64,000 nucleotides of DNA from Candidatus Synechococcus calcipolaris G9 (GTDB taxonomy: Bacteria > Cyanobacteriota > Cyanobacteriia > Thermosynechococcales > Thermosynechococcaceae). Under the pieces are notes generated by a model. The model ran no database searches. It was given only the letters and a program-made list of their open reading frames with translations, and was not told the origin of the DNA. Where the stretch lies: contig NZ_JAKKUT010000002.1 in the NCBI RefSeq assembly GCF_029582805.1, forward strand, positions 1,326,001 through 1,390,000. The letters run 5' to 3'. Positions 63,595 to 64,000 of the stretch are shown one piece after another. Within the stretch, counting starts at the first letter, position 1, and each line of letters opens with the position of its first letter. Made by a program: the position numbers and the translations under genes.

Positions 63595-64000
63595 TTGCGC
63601 TACCTGTTCTCCTCGGAATCTGTTACAGAAGGGCATCCCGATAAAATCTGTGATCAGATCTCTGACACCATTCTGGATCATCTGCTCAGTCAAGACCCTT
63701 TCAGTCGTGTAGCAGCGGAAGTGGTCGTCAATACCGGCCTCGTTTTAATTACCGGGGAAATTACCACCAAGGCGATCGTAAATTATGTCGATATTGCCCG
63801 TGAAAAAATTGCCGAAATTGGCTATGTGGATGCGGAAAATGGCTTTGCCGCCAATAGCTGCTCCGTTTTAGTTGCTCTAGATGAGCAGTCTCCCGACATT
63901 GCCCAAGGGGTAAATACCGCCCAAGAAGCTCGCACCAATCTCAGTGAGGCAGAACTGGATCGCATTGGTGCTGGGGATCAGGGCATTATGTTTGGCTATG
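63595..64000 (+). CDS. metK: S-adenosylmethionine synthetase, N-terminal part (gene runs off the window)
   Basis: MetK makes SAM from methionine and ATP. The first 135 residues are here: [23 protein letters not shown] with the ATP/Mg motif [21 protein letters not shown], and [11 protein letters not shown] just at the window edge. No upstream ATG is in frame, so TTG at 63595 is the start, supported by AGGAG nine bases upstream. The 3' part is not in the window. Confidence 0.95.
   Translation, partial: MRYLFSSESVTEGHPDKICDQISDTILDHLLSQDPFSRVAAEVVVNTGLVLITGEITTKAIVNYVDIAREKIAEIGYVDAENGFAANSCSVLVALDEQSPDIAQGVNTAQEARTNLSEAELDRIGAGDQGIMFGY

Noticed and set aside
1-64000. tRNA, rRNA, CRISPR arrays, prophage or integrase genes, intact insertion sequences
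   Set aside because: I looked for T-loop GTTCRAnYC words, regular spacer repeats and transposase or integrase motifs by eye and found none; a tool search (tRNAscan-SE, CRISPRCasFinder, ISEScan) would be decisive.

Overview
The window is chromosomal DNA from a unicellular cyanobacterium. Photosystem genes (psaE, and a psbX of only 52 codons), the cytochrome b6f pair petB-petD, ycf46, ycf66, a PixD-type BLUF photoreceptor, the phylloquinone gene menE and very frequent HIP1-type GCGATCGC octamers all agree on this. PixD and PsbX look closest to the Thermosynechococcus/Synechococcus PCC 6312 lineage, but that is from memory of family sequences, not a search. Most of the window is dense core genome with short gaps and many ATGA or TAGTG start/stop overlaps. 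No tRNA, rRNA, CRISPR array or intact insertion sequence was seen.

Layout. 1-7.8 kb: a cut MFS transporter, recO, deoC, a 0.4 kb gap with a Yfr1-like small RNA candidate, menE, murQ, a VOC protein, a VWA membrane protein and a DNA glycosylase. 7.9-18 kb: a CHASE2 Ser/Thr kinase, ruvX-rpmA-rplU, a small ferredoxin with DUF2237, an M23 peptidase, ackA, a CysQ/IMPase-like phosphatase and a double-ATPase peptide ABC protein. 18-25.5 kb: a Crp/Fnr regulator, a histidine kinase with a degraded catalytic domain, mutM, psaE, asnS, a response regulator, a toxin-antitoxin pair, a HEPN-like protein and apt. 25.7-30 kb: a molybdenum cofactor operon (moeA, moaA, a moaC-mobA fusion, moaD), then prmA. 30-41 kb: serA, two YggT genes around a LivM-type permease, psbX, ycf66, a retropepsin-like protease, a Uma2 nuclease, an FHA-reductase-ferredoxin fusion, an SDR, ppa and a coiled-coil protein with a HicA-like head.

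41-55 kb: an outer-membrane usher broken by one base in a C7 tract, an amino-acid permease, hisF, an ExbD/MotB-like gene with a DUF3177 gene, a BaiN-type flavoprotein, an alkyltransferase-like protein, ycf46, DUF177, pixD, petB-petD, a WD40 protein and gatA. 55-64 kb: a stress-type membrane protein, a dynamin-like GTPase with two KGK-like small proteins, an AMIN/Amidase_3 amidase, an ACT-malic enzyme, a second toxin-antitoxin pair and the start of metK.

The most interesting accessory items are the dynamin-KGK operon, the HicA-like coiled-coil membrane protein, the FHA-redox fusion, the frameshifted orphan usher, the Yfr1-like RNA and the coupling of pixD to rRNA-related genes. All functions are inferred from sequence; no searches were run.
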